A stretch of DNA of 63,425 nucleotides from an uncultured Prochlorococcus sp. (GTDB taxonomy: Bacteria; Cyanobacteriota; Cyanobacteriia; PCC-6307; Cyanobiaceae): assembly GCA_902627335.1 (NCBI GenBank), contig CACOIV010000005.1:1-63425 (forward strand), given 5' to 3'. The position numbers and the translations under genes were made by a program. This document shows, piece after piece, positions 61,294 through 63,425 of this stretch (its first letter is position 1; each line of letters opens with the position of its first letter). Below the pieces are notes generated by a model. It searched no databases. It was not told where the DNA came from and saw nothing but the letters and a program-made list of their open reading frames with translations.

Positions 61294-63425
61294 ATGATTA
61301 ATTTTTTAGACTCAAATTATTATGATATTGATCAAGCCCTTGAGGTAGAGAATCTAAAAAAAGAAGACTACCAAGAAATATGCAAACGTTTGGGTAGATC
61401 GCCAAACAGAACAGAGCTAGGTATGTTTGGTGTGATGTGGTCAGAACATTGTTGTTATAGAAATTCAAAACCTTTATTAGCTAAATTTCCTACAAAAGGA
61501 AAATATGTTCTTATTGGTCCTGGAGAGAATGCAGGAGTTATTGATGTCGGTAATAATCAAAAATTAGTTTTTAAAATAGAAAGTCATAATCATCCTTCCG
61601 CTATAGAGCCATTCCAGGGTGCTGCTACAGGAGTTGGAGGTATTTTAAGAGATATTTTTACTATGGGTGCAAGACCTATAGCTGTTTTAAATTCTTTGAG
61701 ATTTGGAAGCCTTGATAATACTTCGAATATCTCTTTACTTCGTGGAGTCGTTTCCGGAATTGCACATTATGGTAACTGTGTTGGTGTTCCAACTGTTGGC
61801 GGTGAAATTAATTTTGATAATAGTTATTCAGGAAATCCTTTAGTTAATGTTATGGCTTTAGGTTTATTAGAAACAGATGATATTGTTTGTTCCGGAGCTA
61901 AAAAGATTGGATCTCCAGTACTTTATGTTGGAAATACCACAGGTAAAGATGGTGTTGGTGGGGCTAGTTTTGCAAGTTCTGAATTGTCAACTTCTTCTTT
62001 AGATGATAGACCTGCAGTTCAAGTAGGGGATCCATTTATTGAAAAAAGCTTAATTGAAGCATGTTTAGATGCTTTTAAAACAGGAGATGTTTTAGCTGCT
62101 CAAGATATGGGAGCAGCAGGAATTACCTGTAGCAGTGCAGAGATGGCATCTAATGGAGGCTTAGGAGTTTCAGTTGATTTAGATCTTGTTCCTTCAAGAG
62201 AAAAAGATATGACGCCTTATGATTATCTTCTTTCTGAATCTCAGGAAAGAATGCTGTTTGTGGTTAAACAAGATAAAATTGATAATCTCATTAGCAAATT
62301 TAAAAGATGGGGTTTATATGCATGCGTTGTTGGAAAAGTAATAAAAGAAAAAGAAGTAATTATTAAACATAAGAAGAAGATAGTAGCTCAAATACCTACT
62401 TCTGCTTTATCCGATAAAACTCCTATTACATATCATCAAATAATGAATAATCCTCCCGTAGATATTTTGAATAAATGGAAATGGAAGGAAGAATATTTAC
62501 CTGAAATAAAAAACAATGGATTATTTTCTTTAAAGTTTGAAAAATTATTTTCTTGGAATGATATTATTCTAAATTTATTATCTAACCCATCAATTTCTTC
62601 AAAAAAATGGGTTTATAATCAGTATGATTATCAAGTTCAATTGAATACTGTTTTTAAACCTGGTCAATCAGATGCTGCAGTTATAAGGTTAAGAGGTCAA
62701 CACGACAAAATTAAAGAAAAAAAATATACAGGTATTGCAGCTTCCGTTGATTGTAATAATAGATGGGTTTATTTGGATCCTTTTAGAGGTAGTATTGCTG
62801 CAGTTGCTGAATCCGCGAGGAATGTTAGTTGTGTAGGGGCTAAACCAGTTGCAATAACTAATAATTTAAATTTTTCATCTCCTGAAACTGATATTGGTTA
62901 TTGGCAGTTAGCTTTATCTTGTAATGGTATTTCTAAAGCATGTGAAATATTTGAAACGCCTGTAACAGGAGGTAATGTTTCTTTGTTTAATGAATCTAAA
63001 GATGAAAATGAAGTTATTACTCCTATTCAACCTACTCCTGTAATTGGAATGGTTGGTATTATAGATGATTCTGATAAAGCGGTTTCCTCTGGATGGAAAA
63101 ATATTGATGATGAAATTTGGATAATAGGTTCTAATTCCTCTGAAATAACATTAGGAGCAAGTTCTTATTTAGAGTATTTTCATGGTCAGGTTACAGGAAG
63201 ACCTCCAGAAATTAATTTAGAAGATGAAAAGCTATGTCAAGAAATTATTAGAAATAGTATTAATAACGAGTTTTTAGTTTCCTGCCATGATATTAGTGAT
63301 GGAGGATTGTCTATAGCTTTAGCTGAATGTTCAATTCTTTCAGGTTTAGGAGCTCAAATAAATTTAGAAGACAATATTAGGGAAGATAAATTATTATTTG
63401 GCGAAGGTGGATCCAGAATTATATT
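61294..63425 (+). CDS. purL: Phosphoribosylformylglycinamidine synthase II (cut by the window edge)
   Basis: A purine biosynthetic FGAM synthase, short (cyanobacterial/Bacillus) form. The ATG at 61294 is 3 bases after the previous stop, and the frame stays open for 710 codons to the end. The catalytic histidine region is [17 protein letters not shown] (H52), with [18 protein letters not shown] and [18 protein letters not shown]. The frame is consistent to the last codons ([13 protein letters not shown]). The true stop lies beyond the window; I estimate roughly 70 more codons from the family length. Confidence 0.95.
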   Translation, partial: MINFLDSNYYDIDQALEVENLKKEDYQEICKRLGRSPNRTELGMFGVMWSEHCCYRNSKPLLAKFPTKGKYVLIGPGENAGVIDVGNNQKLVFKIESHNHPSAIEPFQGAATGVGGILRDIFTMGARPIAVLNSLRFGSLDNTSNISLLRGVVSGIAHYGNCVGVPTVGGEINFDNSYSGNPLVNVMALGLLETDDIVCSGAKKIGSPVLYVGNTTGKDGVGGASFASSELSTSSLDDRPAVQVGDPFIEKSLIEACLDAFKTGDVLAAQDMGAAGITCSSAEMASNGGLGVSVDLDLVPSREKDMTPYDYLLSESQERMLFVVKQDKIDNLISKFKRWGLYACVVGKVIKEKEVIIKHKKKIVAQIPTSALSDKTPITYHQIMNNPPVDILNKWKWKEEYLPEIKNNGLFSLKFEKLFSWNDIILNLLSNPSISSKKWVYNQYDYQVQLNTVFKPGQSDAAVIRLRGQHDKIKEKKYTGIAASVDCNNRWVYLDPFRGSIAAVAESARNVSCVGAKPVAITNNLNFSSPETDIGYWQLALSCNGISKACEIFETPVTGGNVSLFNESKDENEVITPIQPTPVIGMVGIIDDSDKAVSSGWKNIDDEIWIIGSNSSEITLGASSYLEYFHGQVTGRPPEINLEDEKLCQEIIRNSINNEFLVSCHDISDGGLSIALAECSILSGLGAQINLEDNIREDKLLFGEGGSRII

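Overview
The window is a 63 kb piece of a small, A+T-rich, densely packed chromosome that reads as Prochlorococcus. I infer a high-light-type strain from the composition and gene content; the strain cannot be fixed from this sequence alone. Indicators are the cyanobacteria-specific proteins (delta-9 acyl-lipid desaturase, DUF3134, DUF1400, a phytol-kinase-like protein, a group 2 sigma factor, a DUF98 chorismate lyase), the dnaN / PRC-barrel protein / purL order after thrC, and the near absence of intergenic space. There is no phage, insertion sequence, CRISPR array or genomic island. All recognisable genes appear intact; purL is cut by the right edge.

Layout. 77-5436 (minus): HTH-like protein, Met_gamma_lyase-family PLP enzyme, gcvH, gcvP. 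5509-10945 (plus): desC, rplI, dnaB, mnmG, chorismate lyase. 10925-12082 (minus): charged unknown protein and a SprT-like protein. 12166-14800 (plus): membrane-anchored unknown protein, ligA, a 50-residue ORF. 14797-18693 (minus): tRNA-Val(UAC), IscA-like protein, valS, VTT membrane protein. 18793-29552 (plus): mazG, speE, speB, gcvT, aspS, pyrG, queE, queC, pabB, pabC. 29549-30340 (minus): cobA. 30387-35652 (plus): MFS exporter, ppk, sigma factor, phytol-kinase-like protein. 35656-36723 (minus): DAHP synthase. 36819-40732 (plus): acnB and a CLC transporter. 40743-41597 (minus): purU. 41645-42724 (plus): an FAD amine oxidase. 42725-44620 (minus): dnaK. 44737-46167 (plus): aroE and rpsF. 46171-47613 (minus): argG and a small membrane protein. 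47668-49267 (plus): DUF3134, mraY and an 86-residue protein. 49150-55431 (minus): sucrose-phosphate synthase, uvrA, recN. 55503-59038 (plus): AarF/UbiB kinase-like protein, DUF1400 protein, thrC. 59039-59381: the only gene-free stretch above 300 bases, with the features of a replication origin. 59382-63425 (plus): dnaN, PRC-barrel protein, purL.

Most genes are core metabolism: one-carbon and glycine (gcvP, gcvH, gcvT, purU), folate (pabB, pabC), deazaguanine (queE, queC), polyamine (speE, speB), shikimate (DAHP synthase, aroE, chorismate lyase), translation and replication/repair (dnaB, dnaN, ligA, recN, uvrA). I found no convincing new multi-gene system. The most notable signals are small: a U-U mismatch in the T-stem of tRNA-Val next to valS, a sucrose-phosphate synthase lacking its phosphatase domain whose tail lies antisense in the neighbouring gene, eight of eight convergent junctions with at most 10 bases of space (two sharing TTAA as both stop codons), hairpins and short ORFs in the leaders of rpsF and dnaK, and the putative oriC with inverted DnaA boxes around an AT-only core.
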